Assembly (NCBI RefSeq): GCF_014197265.1
Contig: NZ_JACIFH010000001.1
Span: 2,418,001-2,482,000, forward strand
Length of the DNA stretch: 64,000 nucleotides
Direction of reading: 5' to 3'
Origin: Microbacterium invictum
GTDB lineage: Bacteria; Actinomycetota; Actinomycetes; Actinomycetales; Microbacteriaceae
In this document: one piece after another, positions 7,620-16,105 of the stretch
Numbering within the stretch: the stretch's first letter is position 1
Layout: every line of letters starts with the position of its first letter
Made by a program: the position numbers and the translations under genes
Notes under the pieces: generated by a model
Told to the model about the DNA's origin: nothing
Seen by the model: the letters and a program-made list of their open reading frames with translations, nothing else
The model's database searches: none

Positions 7620-8663
7620 ATGCGATGGCAGGGTCAGACGGTCGGCGAGCAAGACGTCGACGCCCTGCCCGGGCTCGAATCGACGGGGGGCCTCGTCCGC
7701 AGCGTGACGACCCCCGAGTTCCAGGGCATGACCTTCCACGAGGTGCTCGCGAAGTCCGCACTCAACCACGTGCCGGGCAGTTCCGCGATGCCGTTCGACT
7801 GGACCGTCAACCCCTACCGGGGCTGCAGTCATGCGTGCGTATATTGCTTCGCCCGCAAGACGCACGAGTATCTCGACCTCGACGCAGGGGCGGACTTCGA
7901 CAGCCAGATCGTCGTGAAGGTCAACGTCGGCGAGGTCCTGCGGCGCGAGCTGGCGCGCCCGTCCTGGCGGCGTGAGCCGGTCGCGCTGGGCACGAACACC
8001 GATCCCTATCAGCGCGCCGAAGGTCGGTACCGCCTCATGCCCGAGATCATCGACGCCCTGGCCTCTCAGGGCACGCCGTTCTCGATCCTCACGAAAGGGA
8101 CGCTGCTGCGACGCGACCTGCCGTTGCTGATGGATGCCGCGACCTCAGTCCCGGTACGCCTGGCGATGTCGATCGCGGTGCCCGACGAGACCCTCCGTCA
8201 CCTGCTCGAACCGGGGGCGCCGTCGTTCTCGGCCCGGCTCGAGACCGTCCGCGCCGCGACGGCCGCCGGGTTCTCGGTGACGGTGTTCCTCATGCCGATC
8301 GTGCCGCATCTGACCGACTCGCCAGAAGCACTCGACGACGCTCTCGCGCGCATCGCGGCCGCCGGCGGTCGCAGGGTCGTGTTCGGGGCGATGCACCTTC
8401 GCCCCGGCGCGAAGCAGTGGTTCTGGCAGTGGCTCGAACGGGAGCGACCCGACCTCGTTCCGGTCTACCGCGGCCTCTATCCCGGGGCTTCGGTGAGCGC
8501 GCCGGAGGGGTACCGCACGATGCTCGCCGCCCGGGTGCGGCCGCTTCTGCGACGGCACCGGCTCGGCGGAGGAGTCGAAGAGGATGCCGAGACGCGGCCG
8601 AGTCGCCCCGGGCCGGTCATGCGAACCACTCCGAGCAAGGCGACGGCGCCGACGCTCTTCTGA
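7620..8663 (+). CDS. Rv2578c-family radical SAM protein
   Basis: This 347-residue protein has the radical SAM cluster motif CSHACVYC (CxxxCxxC), preceded by FDWTVNPYRGC and followed by FARKTHEYLDLDAGADFDSQIVVK, the layout of the Rv2578c family related to spore photoproduct lyase. GTNTDPYQRAEG, LTKGTLLRRDL and FLMPIVPHLTDSPEAL belong to the TIM-barrel core. The substrate is unknown; a link to nucleic-acid repair is suggested only by the family relationship and the SOS-like sequence upstream. The start is the ATG at 7620. It converges with the helicase gene across a strong stem-loop. Confidence 0.88.
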   Translation: MRWQGQTVGEQDVDALPGLESTGGLVRSVTTPEFQGMTFHEVLAKSALNHVPGSSAMPFDWTVNPYRGCSHACVYCFARKTHEYLDLDAGADFDSQIVVKVNVGEVLRRELARPSWRREPVALGTNTDPYQRAEGRYRLMPEIIDALASQGTPFSILTKGTLLRRDLPLLMDAATSVPVRLAMSIAVPDETLRHLLEPGAPSFSARLETVRAATAAGFSVTVFLMPIVPHLTDSPEALDDALARIAAAGGRRVVFGAMHLRPGAKQWFWQWLERERPDLVPVYRGLYPGASVSAPEGYRTMLAARVRPLLRRHRLGGGVEEDAETRPSRPGPVMRTTPSKATAPTLF

Positions 8664-8772
8664 CCGCGAGTGCGAGCGAACCTCGGTTACCCGGCTGAGC
8701 CGGGCATCTCGCTGAGAGCATCCCGCAGTCGCTCGCCGACGGCGCGCCCATCTCGCGCACCCGCGGCACGCA

Positions 8773-8809
8773 CGACAGCACCGAATACCCGGAGGTATCG
8801 GTGCTGTCG
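8773..8809. terminator. Bidirectional terminator between converging genes
   Basis: The arms CGACAGCACCG-A-ATACC (8773-8789) and GGTAT-CGGTGCTGTCG (8794-8809) pair almost perfectly around CGGA. It lies between the radical SAM stop (8663) and the helicase stop (8829) and can serve both. Confidence 0.75.
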
Positions 8810-8828
8810 CGTGTTGTCGTAGAGCGGG

Positions 8829-11054
8829 TTACGCGTCGACGTCGGCCAGCTGACGGCCCGAGAGCTCTTCGAGCACGTCGTCGCCGATGCGGGCGTCCTC
8901 GAACGGCGCGTCGATCTCGGCGCGGTCGAGCATCTCGGTCATGCGCCGGCGACGCTGACGGGTGATGAGCGTCACGACCGTGCCCGAGCGACCCGCGCGG
9001 CCGGTGCGGCCCGACCGGTGCAGGTAGGTCTTGTATTCATCGGGCGCATCCGCCTGGATCACCAGATCGATGTCATCGACATGGATGCCGCGGGCGGCGA
9101 CATCGGTCGCCACCAGTACGCCCACGCGGCCCGACGTCAGTCGCTCCAGGTTGCGGGTGCGCTTGGCCTGATTCAGGTCGCCGTGCAGGGCGACCGCGTG
9201 GATGCCGGCGTCGTCGAACTGCTCGGCGAGCATCTCCGCGTACGCGCGGGTGCGCGCGAACACGAGGGTCTTGCCGGGACGATCGACGAGCGATGTGAGG
9301 ATCTCGGCCTTGTCACGGTGGTCGATGACGAGCACGCGGTGGTTGATGGTGCCCGAGTCCTGGTCTTCGCCGGCGACCTCGTAGACCGCCGGGTCGACGA
9401 GGAATTCGTCGACCAGCGCCGCGACCTCACGGTCGAGAGTCGCGGAGAAGAGCAGCTTCTGCGCGCCGTCTTCGACGAGGCGGAGGATGCGCTGCATCGG
9501 CTCGAGGAAGCCCAGCTCGCTCATGTGGTCGGCCTCGTCGAGAACGACGATGCTGACCTCGGAGAGGTCGAGCTTGCCCTGCTCCTGCAGGTCTTCGATG
9601 CGTCCCGGGGTGCCGATGATGATGTCGACGCCCTTCTTGAGTGCGCCGACCTGGCGTGCCTGAGGAACACCACCGTAGATCTGCGTGGTGAACAGGCCGA
9701 CGCTGCGCGCGATCGGCTGGATCGTCCGGTCGATCTGAAGGGCGAGCTCACGGGTGGGCGCGAGCACGAGCGCGCGCGGCTTGCGGCCGAACTCACGCCG
9801 CGTGCCGGCCTGGCTGCGGAGGATCGACTCGACCAGCGGAGCGCCGAAGGCGATGGTCTTGCCCGAGCCGGTACGGCCGCGTGCCAGAACGTCCTTGCCC
9901 TCGAGGATCGGCCCGATCGTGGCGGCCTGGATGGGGAACGGCGATGGTGCGCCGAGATCGGCGAGCACACGCACGATGTTGTCGCCGAGCCCGAGGCTGG
10001 AGAACGTCACACCGGCGACCTCTTCAGCCTGCACGGCTTCGGCCTGCAGCTTCTCGTGCACGACGTCGACGTGATCCTGGTGCGCCTTGGCTTTCGCGTC
10101 GGCGTTCCAGTCGGAGCGGTTGCCGGCGTACGCGCCGCCCGCAACGACCGCTCCGGCGGCGCGAGCAGGGCGACGGTCGCGGTCGCCGTGCTCCCGGCGC
10201 GGCCGGTCGTCGAACGAGCGTGCCGGACGATCGTTGTTCGAACGAGCCGGACGGTCATCGAACGAGCGAACCGGACGATCGTCCCGACGGGGACGGTCAT
10301 CGAACGAGCGACGGGGACGGTCGTCGTACGAGCGAGCCGGACGATCGTTGGAACGGACCGGACGGTCATTGTACGTACGTGCCGGTCGGTCATCCCGGCG
10401 GGGACGGTCATCGTACGAGCGGGCCGGGCGGTCGCTGTTCGAACGAGCCGGTCGGTCATCCCGGCGCGGGCGATCGTCGAACGAGCGCGCCGGACGGTCA
10501 TTGGTACGGGGACGGTCATCGTACGAGCGCGCTGGACGGTCATCGCGGCGCGGACGATCGTCGAACGAGCGCGCCGGACGGTCGTTCGTCCGGGGACGGT
10601 CGGCCCGGTACGAGGGACGTGCATCGCCGAAGGTGCGGCGGTCGTCGCGGGGCTGGCGCTCGCCACGGGGACGGTCGTCGAACGAGCGTGCGGGACGGTC
10701 GTCGGAGGACCGGCGCGGACGGTCGTCGAACGAGCGGGTAGGGCGGTCGCTGTAGGACCGAGCAGGGCGGTCGTCGTACGAACGCGCCGGACGGTCGGTA
10801 CGAGCGTGGCTGCGAATGCCGCGGGCCTCGTCGCGGCCCGCCTTCTCCTGCGCGCTCCAGCGCTGCTTCTTCTCCGCGTGCGGCGTGGCTTCGTCAGCCG
10901 CGCGATATCCGCGGTGGCCAGGGCTCTTGCTTCCGGGCTTTCCGGCCGAGGCCTGGCCCGGGCGGCGCTTCGCGTCCTGGTACGGGGTCTTCTTGCCGTA
11001 GCGCGGCTCGAAGTTCTGAGCGCGACCGCCGGCGGGCTTCTTGTTCTTGGGCAT
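8829..11054 (-). CDS. DEAD-box RNA helicase with Asp-Arg-Pro repeat N terminus
   Basis: This 741-residue protein joins a long disordered N terminus to a DEAD-box core. Residues about 86-285 contain some 25 DRP units of the type (D/N)DRP-x-R-(S/T)-x. The core, from about 330, has Q-motif FPIQAATIGPIL, motif I ARGRTGSGKT, Ia PTRELALQ, TPGR, II DEAD (DEADHMSELGF), III SAT, V ATDVAARGIHVDDID and VI HRSGRTGRAG, so ATP-dependent RNA unwinding is secure. Such helicases act in ribosome assembly, RNA decay and cold adaptation. The start is the ATG at 11054 with AGAAGGA upstream. A 339-bp intergenic region precedes it, long enough for a regulatory leader. The charged tail probably binds RNA or drives condensation. 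Confidence 0.93.
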   Translation of the reverse strand: MPKNKKPAGGRAQNFEPRYGKKTPYQDAKRRPGQASAGKPGSKSPGHRGYRAADEATPHAEKKQRWSAQEKAGRDEARGIRSHARTDRPARSYDDRPARSYSDRPTRSFDDRPRRSSDDRPARSFDDRPRGERQPRDDRRTFGDARPSYRADRPRTNDRPARSFDDRPRRDDRPARSYDDRPRTNDRPARSFDDRPRRDDRPARSNSDRPARSYDDRPRRDDRPARTYNDRPVRSNDRPARSYDDRPRRSFDDRPRRDDRPVRSFDDRPARSNNDRPARSFDDRPRREHGDRDRRPARAAGAVVAGGAYAGNRSDWNADAKAKAHQDHVDVVHEKLQAEAVQAEEVAGVTFSSLGLGDNIVRVLADLGAPSPFPIQAATIGPILEGKDVLARGRTGSGKTIAFGAPLVESILRSQAGTRREFGRKPRALVLAPTRELALQIDRTIQPIARSVGLFTTQIYGGVPQARQVGALKKGVDIIIGTPGRIEDLQEQGKLDLSEVSIVVLDEADHMSELGFLEPMQRILRLVEDGAQKLLFSATLDREVAALVDEFLVDPAVYEVAGEDQDSGTINHRVLVIDHRDKAEILTSLVDRPGKTLVFARTRAYAEMLAEQFDDAGIHAVALHGDLNQAKRTRNLERLTSGRVGVLVATDVAARGIHVDDIDLVIQADAPDEYKTYLHRSGRTGRAGRSGTVVTLITRQRRRRMTEMLDRAEIDAPFEDARIGDDVLEELSGRQLADVDA
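10203..10799 (-). repeat. Tandem DRP-repeat coding region of the helicase
   Basis: About 600 bp of short degenerate repeats, read on the plus strand as GGACGGTCRTCGWACGAGCG-like units spaced mostly 24 to 54 bp. They encode roughly 25 Asp-Arg-Pro units with Tyr, Phe or Asn after the Arg-Ser. Array length is expected to vary between strains by slippage. Confidence 0.85.
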
Positions 11055-11393
11055 AGTGGTGTCCTTCTGGGTTGTCTCGTGCGAGAACAGCACTCCTCAG
11101 ATCGCGCGTTCGCGCGGCGCCGCACATGCGGCGTGGAGTAACCCGGACATGTCGTCGGCCGGGGGCCATTCACAGTGATGGTCGTCAGAGCGGATTCGCT
11201 CCCACCATCGGCCCCTTGGACTCACAAACCCATCCGTGCAGCATGCACGGTGTCCAGAGCCGACTGCACCACTGTACAGGTCGACTCTGTGAGACCGCCG
11301 CTGGGCGCACCGCGCGCGACCGACCTCGTCGATAGCCTGCTGTGAGGGGGGTGGCCCACCTCCCGCACTCCCGTGACGCCGGGCGTCACCGCC
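11055..11393 (-). promoter_or_regulatory. Long helicase leader with inverted repeats
   Basis: This 339-bp region separates the RND stop from the helicase start. It holds a 17-bp inverted repeat CCGTGCA-GCA-TGCACGG at 11234-11250 and, just after the RND stop, GTGACGCC-G-GGCGTCAC at 11373-11389, which may be the RND terminator although it lacks a T-run. No coding frame here is convincing. A structured 5' leader would fit a cold-shock type helicase, but no promoter position is clear. Confidence 0.4.
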
Positions 11394-14300
11394 TCACTCG
11401 GAGCGGTCGTCGCGATCCGCGGTGTCTTCGCCCGAGGACTCTGCGCGAGGTTCTTCGTCGTGCACGTCTTCGACCGGCGCGACCTCCGTCGACTCGAGCT
11501 CGGACTCGTCGTGGGGAAGCTCCGCGTCGCGCGCACTCTCGGGGGCTTCCGGTGCGGGCTCGGGGGCTTGCGGCTCGCGCTCGTCGGGGGCTTCCGGTGC
11601 GGGCTCGTCCGCAGGGGCTCCGGGCTCGGATTCGTGTTCGAGGAATTCGGGCCCGGTCTCCTCAGCGAGCGGGGACTCCACGTCGGTCTCGCTTCCGTCG
11701 AGCAGAGTCTCGGCCTCATTGTCGGCCACCTCGACCGACGGCCCGGGCTCCGACGACTCCTCGACCGGCAGCTCCACGTCGGGCGACTCCTCGATCAGAG
11801 GCTCGGCGAAGTCCGGCTCGGCCGCACGACCGGCATCCCCTGCGGCATCGGCCGCGCCACCGGCATCCACCACCACATCTTCATCCAGCCCGTCGGAAGC
11901 AGCCACCACGTCAGCCTCACCCGCGCCGCTGACCACGACGACGGGCGCCACCACGACGGGGATGCCGCCGGTCGCGGCCGCCTCGAGCAGCTTCCGCTCG
12001 CGGCGCGTGGCCGGAACAGGTTCGCCGTTCGCCTGTGCCATCACGGCAGCCGGCACCGGTTCGGCGACCGACGCAGGCCCAGCCGCAGCCGCCGGCAGCA
12101 CCTCACCGCGTCGCAGTGCACGACGCTCGCGCGCGCCCTCGACGAGGTTGTACAGCGTCGGCAACACGAGCAGCGTGAGCACGGTCGATGAGATCAGGCC
12201 GCCGATGACGACGATCGCGAGCGGCTGCGAGATGAACCCGCCGTGGCCGGTGATGCCCAGCGCCATCGGCGTGAGCGCGAAGATCGTCGCGAGCGCCGTC
12301 ATGAGGATCGGCCGCAGACGCCGGGCACCACCGGCGATCGTCGCATCGTGCGCCGACAGGCCCTTCTCGCGGTACTGGTTGACCAGGTCGACGAGCACGA
12401 TCGCGTTGGTGACGACGATGCCGATGAGCATCAGCACACCGATCAGCGACGCGACACCCAGGGGCACGCCGGTCGCGATCTGCAGCAGGATCGCGCCGGT
12501 CGCCGCGAACGGCACCGACACGAGCAGCAGCAGCGGCTGGCGCAGCGACTTGAAGGTCGCAACCATGACGATGTAGACGATCAGGATCGCGGCGAGCATC
12601 GCGAGGCCGAGTTGGCTGAACGCGTCCTGCTGCTGCGTGAGCACGCCGCCGATCTCGGCGTCGGCGCCGGTGGGCAGCTCGACGTCTTCGAGTGCGGCCG
12701 TCACCGTCGCGTTGGCAGTCGTGAGGTCGTCACCGGCCGGCGTGACGGCCACGGTCGCGGTGCGCTGACCGCGCTGCGTCGTGATCGACGCCGGGCCTTG
12801 GCTCTCTTCGACCGTGGCAACCTCGTCCAGGCGGATCATGCCGGTCGCGCTGGCGATCTGCAGGCCTTCGAGCTCTTCGATCGTCGCCGGGATGTCGGAC
12901 GCCTGCAGGTAGACGGTGAGGCCTGTCCCGTCGATCTCGACGGTGCCGACCTGGCGGGGCTGCATCGTGTTAGACACGAGCGCGCCGACCGAGACTTCCG
13001 ACAGGCCGAGGGATGCCGCCGTCTCACGGTCGACGGTCACCGCGACGAAGGGCAGCGAGGCGGAGAGGTTCGAGGCGACCTGGCTGATGCCGTCCTCACC
13101 GTCGAGCGCGACGACCACGGCATCGGTCGCGCTGGTGAGCGACTCGGCATCGGGCGCCGTGACGTCGACTTCGATGTCGGTCGATCCGAACCCGCCCTGG
13201 CCTGCCGAGACGGTGACGGTGCCGACGTCTTCGAGACCGGCGACCGCATCCTGCACGTCGGTGCGCACGGCCTCCTGGTCCGCGTCGGGATCGGTGGTGA
13301 TCGAGTAGGTGATGCCCGCGCCGCCACCCGAGAATGCGTCGGCGATCGCCGAACCCGACGAACCGATCGACGTCTGCACCGTATCGATGCCGTCGACGCC
13401 GAGCAGCACCTCTTCGACCTGCGCGGCGGCGGCGTCTTCGGCCTCGAGGCTCGCGGCCTCGCCGAGGGTCTGGGTCACCGTGAACGTGTTCTGACCCGAG
13501 TCGCCTAGGAAGTTCGTCTTCATGAACGGTGCCGCGGCGATCGTTCCGCCGAGCACGAGCACCGCCAGCAGCAGCGTGATCCATGAGTGCTTGAGCGTCC
13601 ACCGCAGGATCGGCAGGTAGCTGCGCTGCAGGCGTGAAGGCGGCGCAGCCGGGTCTTCGGGGTCGATCTGGCGGTCCTGCTCATCGAGCAACGGCTTGCC
13701 GGGGCGCAGGAACCAGTAGGCCAGCACGGGCACGATCGTCAGCGCCACCAGCAGCGACGCCGACATGGCGATCGTCACGGTCATCGCGAACGGCCGGAAC
13801 AGCTCGCCGGTCATGTCACCGACGAACGCGATCGGCAGGAAGACCGCGACCGTCGTGATGGTGGATGCCGTGATCGCGGCCGCGACTTCGCGCACGGCGA
13901 GCAGGATGGAGGCCTTCTTGTCGGCATCCCCCACGTAGTGCCGTTTGATGTTCTCGATCACGACGATCGAGTCGTCGACCACGCGCCCGATCGCGATCGT
14001 CAGGGCGCCGAGGGTCAGGATGTTCAGCGAGTACCCGAACGCCTGGATGCCGACGAAGGTGATGAGCACGCTCGTCGGGATCGAGATCGCCGTGACGAGG
14101 GTGGCCCTCACCGACAGCAGGAACACGAGGATCACGAGCACTGCGAAGACGAGGCCGAGCAGACCCTCTTGCGCGAGCGCCTCGATCGACTGCTCGATGT
14201 ACGGGGCCTGATCGAACACGATCGTGAATTCGGCGTCGTCGCCGATCGCGTCCTGCAGGTCGGGGATCGCCGCGGTCACGAGCCGCGACACGTCGACGGT

Positions 14301-15185
14301 GTTGGCGGCGGGCAGCTTCGTGATCGAGATCGTCAGGGCCGGCTCGCCGTTGACGCGAGAGATCGAGGTGACCGGGTCCTGGCCGAGCGACACCTCGGCG
14401 ACGTCGCCGATCGTGACCTCGCCGGCGGCGAACTGGTCGGCGTTGGTGGGCACGAGCGGCAGTGCGGCGATCTCCTCCACCGAGGTGAGCTTCGTGCCGG
14501 TCTGCACGGTGAGGGTCTGGTCGCCTTCGGTGACCGATCCGCCGGGGAAGAGCACGCCGTTCTGGTCGAGCGCATCGGTGATGGCCGCCTGCGTGAAACC
14601 GGCCTCGGCGAGTTCGCCCTGGTCGGGCACGATGGTGACGCGTTCACCCTGACCGCCGATGATCTGGGCGGCCGCGACGCCGTCGATGTCCTCGAGGTCG
14701 GGGACGACGCTCGTCTCGAGCTGTCCCTGGATGGTGCGGGCATCGTCGTACCCGGTGACGGCCACCGCGATGACCGGCAGGTCGTCGATCGACAGCCCCA
14801 CGACGTTGGGCTCGACGCTCTCGGGAAGGCTGCTCTTGATGCGGTTGATCGCCTGGAGGATCTTCTGCTCGGCGGTCGCGAGGTCGGTGCCGTACGTGAA
14901 GGACGCTTGGACGATCGACGCATTGGTCGTGCTGGTCGCACTCGTCGACTCGAGACCGGGGACGCCCTGGATGGCCGTCTCGATCGGCGTCGACACGTCG
15001 TTGTTCACGACGTCGGGCGAGGCCCCCGGGTAGGTCGTGATGACCGACAGCGCCGGGAACTCGATCGAGGGGATCAGCTCCTGCTTGAGGTTCGTCAGCG
15101 CGAGCCCTCCGAACACCGCGGCGACGATGGTGATCAGGGCGATGAGCGCGCGGTTCTTGAGGCTCAGGACAGCGAGGTTCGACAA
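11394..15185 (-). CDS. RND-family multidrug efflux transporter (HAE1-like)
   Basis: A protein of about 1263 residues. It starts with SNLAVLSLKNRALIALITIVAA, the usual first helix of AcrB/SwrC-type transporters, followed by large periplasmic-type loops and a second six-helix set (ATGAILLQIATGVPLGVASLIG and on). GRVVDDSIVVIENIKRHY is the characteristic helix-4 segment with acidic proton-relay residues. It likely exports hydrophobic compounds using the proton gradient. I favour the TTG at 15185 because the ATG at 15245 lies inside an operator palindrome; this is not certain. About 230 C-terminal residues after the last helix are Glu/Asp/Ala/Pro-rich and disordered, beyond the normal family length. 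No membrane-fusion protein gene is adjacent. Confidence 0.88.
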   Translation of the reverse strand: MSNLAVLSLKNRALIALITIVAAVFGGLALTNLKQELIPSIEFPALSVITTYPGASPDVVNNDVSTPIETAIQGVPGLESTSATSTTNASIVQASFTYGTDLATAEQKILQAINRIKSSLPESVEPNVVGLSIDDLPVIAVAVTGYDDARTIQGQLETSVVPDLEDIDGVAAAQIIGGQGERVTIVPDQGELAEAGFTQAAITDALDQNGVLFPGGSVTEGDQTLTVQTGTKLTSVEEIAALPLVPTNADQFAAGEVTIGDVAEVSLGQDPVTSISRVNGEPALTISITKLPAANTVDVSRLVTAAIPDLQDAIGDDAEFTIVFDQAPYIEQSIEALAQEGLLGLVFAVLVILVFLLSVRATLVTAISIPTSVLITFVGIQAFGYSLNILTLGALTIAIGRVVDDSIVVIENIKRHYVGDADKKASILLAVREVAAAITASTITTVAVFLPIAFVGDMTGELFRPFAMTVTIAMSASLLVALTIVPVLAYWFLRPGKPLLDEQDRQIDPEDPAAPPSRLQRSYLPILRWTLKHSWITLLLAVLVLGGTIAAAPFMKTNFLGDSGQNTFTVTQTLGEAASLEAEDAAAAQVEEVLLGVDGIDTVQTSIGSSGSAIADAFSGGGAGITYSITTDPDADQEAVRTDVQDAVAGLEDVGTVTVSAGQGGFGSTDIEVDVTAPDAESLTSATDAVVVALDGEDGISQVASNLSASLPFVAVTVDRETAASLGLSEVSVGALVSNTMQPRQVGTVEIDGTGLTVYLQASDIPATIEELEGLQIASATGMIRLDEVATVEESQGPASITTQRGQRTATVAVTPAGDDLTTANATVTAALEDVELPTGADAEIGGVLTQQQDAFSQLGLAMLAAILIVYIVMVATFKSLRQPLLLLVSVPFAATGAILLQIATGVPLGVASLIGVLMLIGIVVTNAIVLVDLVNQYREKGLSAHDATIAGGARRLRPILMTALATIFALTPMALGITGHGGFISQPLAIVVIGGLISSTVLTLLVLPTLYNLVEGARERRALRRGEVLPAAAAGPASVAEPVPAAVMAQANGEPVPATRRERKLLEAAATGGIPVVVAPVVVVSGAGEADVVAASDGLDEDVVVDAGGAADAAGDAGRAAEPDFAEPLIEESPDVELPVEESSEPGPSVEVADNEAETLLDGSETDVESPLAEETGPEFLEHESEPGAPADEPAPEAPDEREPQAPEPAPEAPESARDAELPHDESELESTEVAPVEDVHDEEPRAESSGEDTADRDDRSE

Positions 15186-15232
15186 GGGAGGCCTTTGCGA
15201 GCGTTGCGGGATGTGCGAGAGGCCGGGATCGG

Positions 15233-15261
15233 CCGATACACGCATGTATCGGTTCAGTATC
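15233..15261 (-). promoter_or_regulatory. Operator and candidate -10 of the RND gene
   Basis: CCGATACA (15233-15240), CGCA, TGTATCGG (15245-15252) is a perfect 8-4-8 inverted repeat, with GATACA-type arms usual for TetR-family operators. A GATACT -10 candidate (minus strand, 15261-15256) lies immediately upstream. A repressor here would block the RND promoter. No TetR gene is nearby. Confidence 0.65.
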
Positions 15262-15279
15262 CCATGACCGGCCTTTCGT

Positions 15280-15657
15280 TCAGCGCGGCAGCAGCCCGCC
15301 GATCATGAGGCCGAGACCGGCCGCGATCGCGGCGAGCACGAACGTCCCGAGCACGTTCACCCACGCCCAATCGCGGCGGCGGCGCTGGGCGAGGAGCACC
15401 GTCTCGACCGACACGGTGCTGAACGTGGTGAACCCGCCGAGCAGGCCGACACCCAGGATCGTCAGCCACACGGGCGCGAGCAGCGGGCCGAGCCCCGTGA
15501 GCAGTCCGAGCACGAACGCGCCCGAGACGTTGACGATCAGGATTCCCGCCGGGAACGCGTTCTTTCGCCCCCTCATGACGAGTCCGTCGACGAGATACCG
15601 GATGCCGGCGCCGAGCCCGCCACCGATGACGAGCGCGATGATCTCGAATGTACTCAT
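15280..15657 (-). CDS. crcB: CrcB fluoride channel subunit
   Basis: This 125-residue protein has four membrane helices and the Fluc/CrcB signatures GGGLGAGIRY, the NVSGAFVLG segment and GGFTTFSTVSVE, which provide pore Asn and Phe/Thr/Ser residues. It exports fluoride passively as a dual-topology dimer. Its ATG overlaps the stop of the upstream crcB by 4 bp, so the pair is translationally coupled. In many Gram-positive bacteria such pairs form a heterodimeric channel. Confidence 0.92.
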   Translation of the reverse strand: MSTFEIIALVIGGGLGAGIRYLVDGLVMRGRKNAFPAGILIVNVSGAFVLGLLTGLGPLLAPVWLTILGVGLLGGFTTFSTVSVETVLLAQRRRRDWAWVNVLGTFVLAAIAAGLGLMIGGLLPR

Positions 15658-16085
15658 TCGGCGTCCTCGGGCGACAGGGTCTCACCAGGCACGCCGGCCA
15701 GGCGCCGCCCGATGACGAGCCCGACACCGGCGGCGAGCAGACCGGCGAAGATCGACACGACGATCAGCAGGAGACCGACGATCGGCGCCGCGGTGAACGT
15801 GGTGACCGAATGCACGGCGAACGCGCTGTAGGTCGTGAACCCGCCCAGCACCCCGGTGCCGAGGAAGACGCGCAGGTGCGGATGCCGGCCGTCGAAGCCG
15901 CCGACGACAAGGCCCAGCAGGAAGGAACCGGCGACGTTGATGGCCACGGTGATCGCCGGCACGACCAGCGAATGGGAGCCGTCGACGAACGGCGCGGTCA
16001 GCAACGCGCGCGCGGCGACGCCGATCGCTCCGCCGGCGATGGCCAGCAGCAGTGCGACCGGCGAGAACCAGCGAGCGGATGCCAC
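15654..16085 (-). CDS. crcB: CrcB fluoride channel subunit, second copy
   Basis: This 143-residue four-helix protein has GGAIGVAARALL, INVAGSFLLG and GGFTTYSAFAVHS, matching the CrcB signatures with small differences from its partner (Tyr-Ser for Phe-Ser). Its short acidic C-terminal tail (LSPEDAE) is cytosolic. It lies 20 bp after the topoisomerase stop, so no room exists for a fluoride riboswitch directly in front; the genes probably belong to the topoisomerase transcript or have an internal promoter. Confidence 0.92.
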   Translation of the reverse strand: MASARWFSPVALLLAIAGGAIGVAARALLTAPFVDGSHSLVVPAITVAINVAGSFLLGLVVGGFDGRHPHLRVFLGTGVLGGFTTYSAFAVHSVTTFTAAPIVGLLLIVVSIFAGLLAAGVGLVIGRRLAGVPGETLSPEDAE

Positions 16086-16105
16086 GGCCTCACGCTATGG
16101 GCGGA

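Noticed and set aside
10203-10799. CRISPR-like array
   Set aside because: Units are short and degenerate, spacers are absent and the region encodes helicase repeats.
9018-11141. Long plus-strand open frame opposite the helicase
   Set aside because: High-GC third positions open the antisense frame; the product is repetitive Val/Arg/Thr with no domain, while the minus strand has a complete helicase.
13938-15308. Plus-strand frame of 456 codons opposite the RND gene
   Set aside because: Composition is Arg/Asp-rich with no motif; the RND frame on the minus strand is complete.
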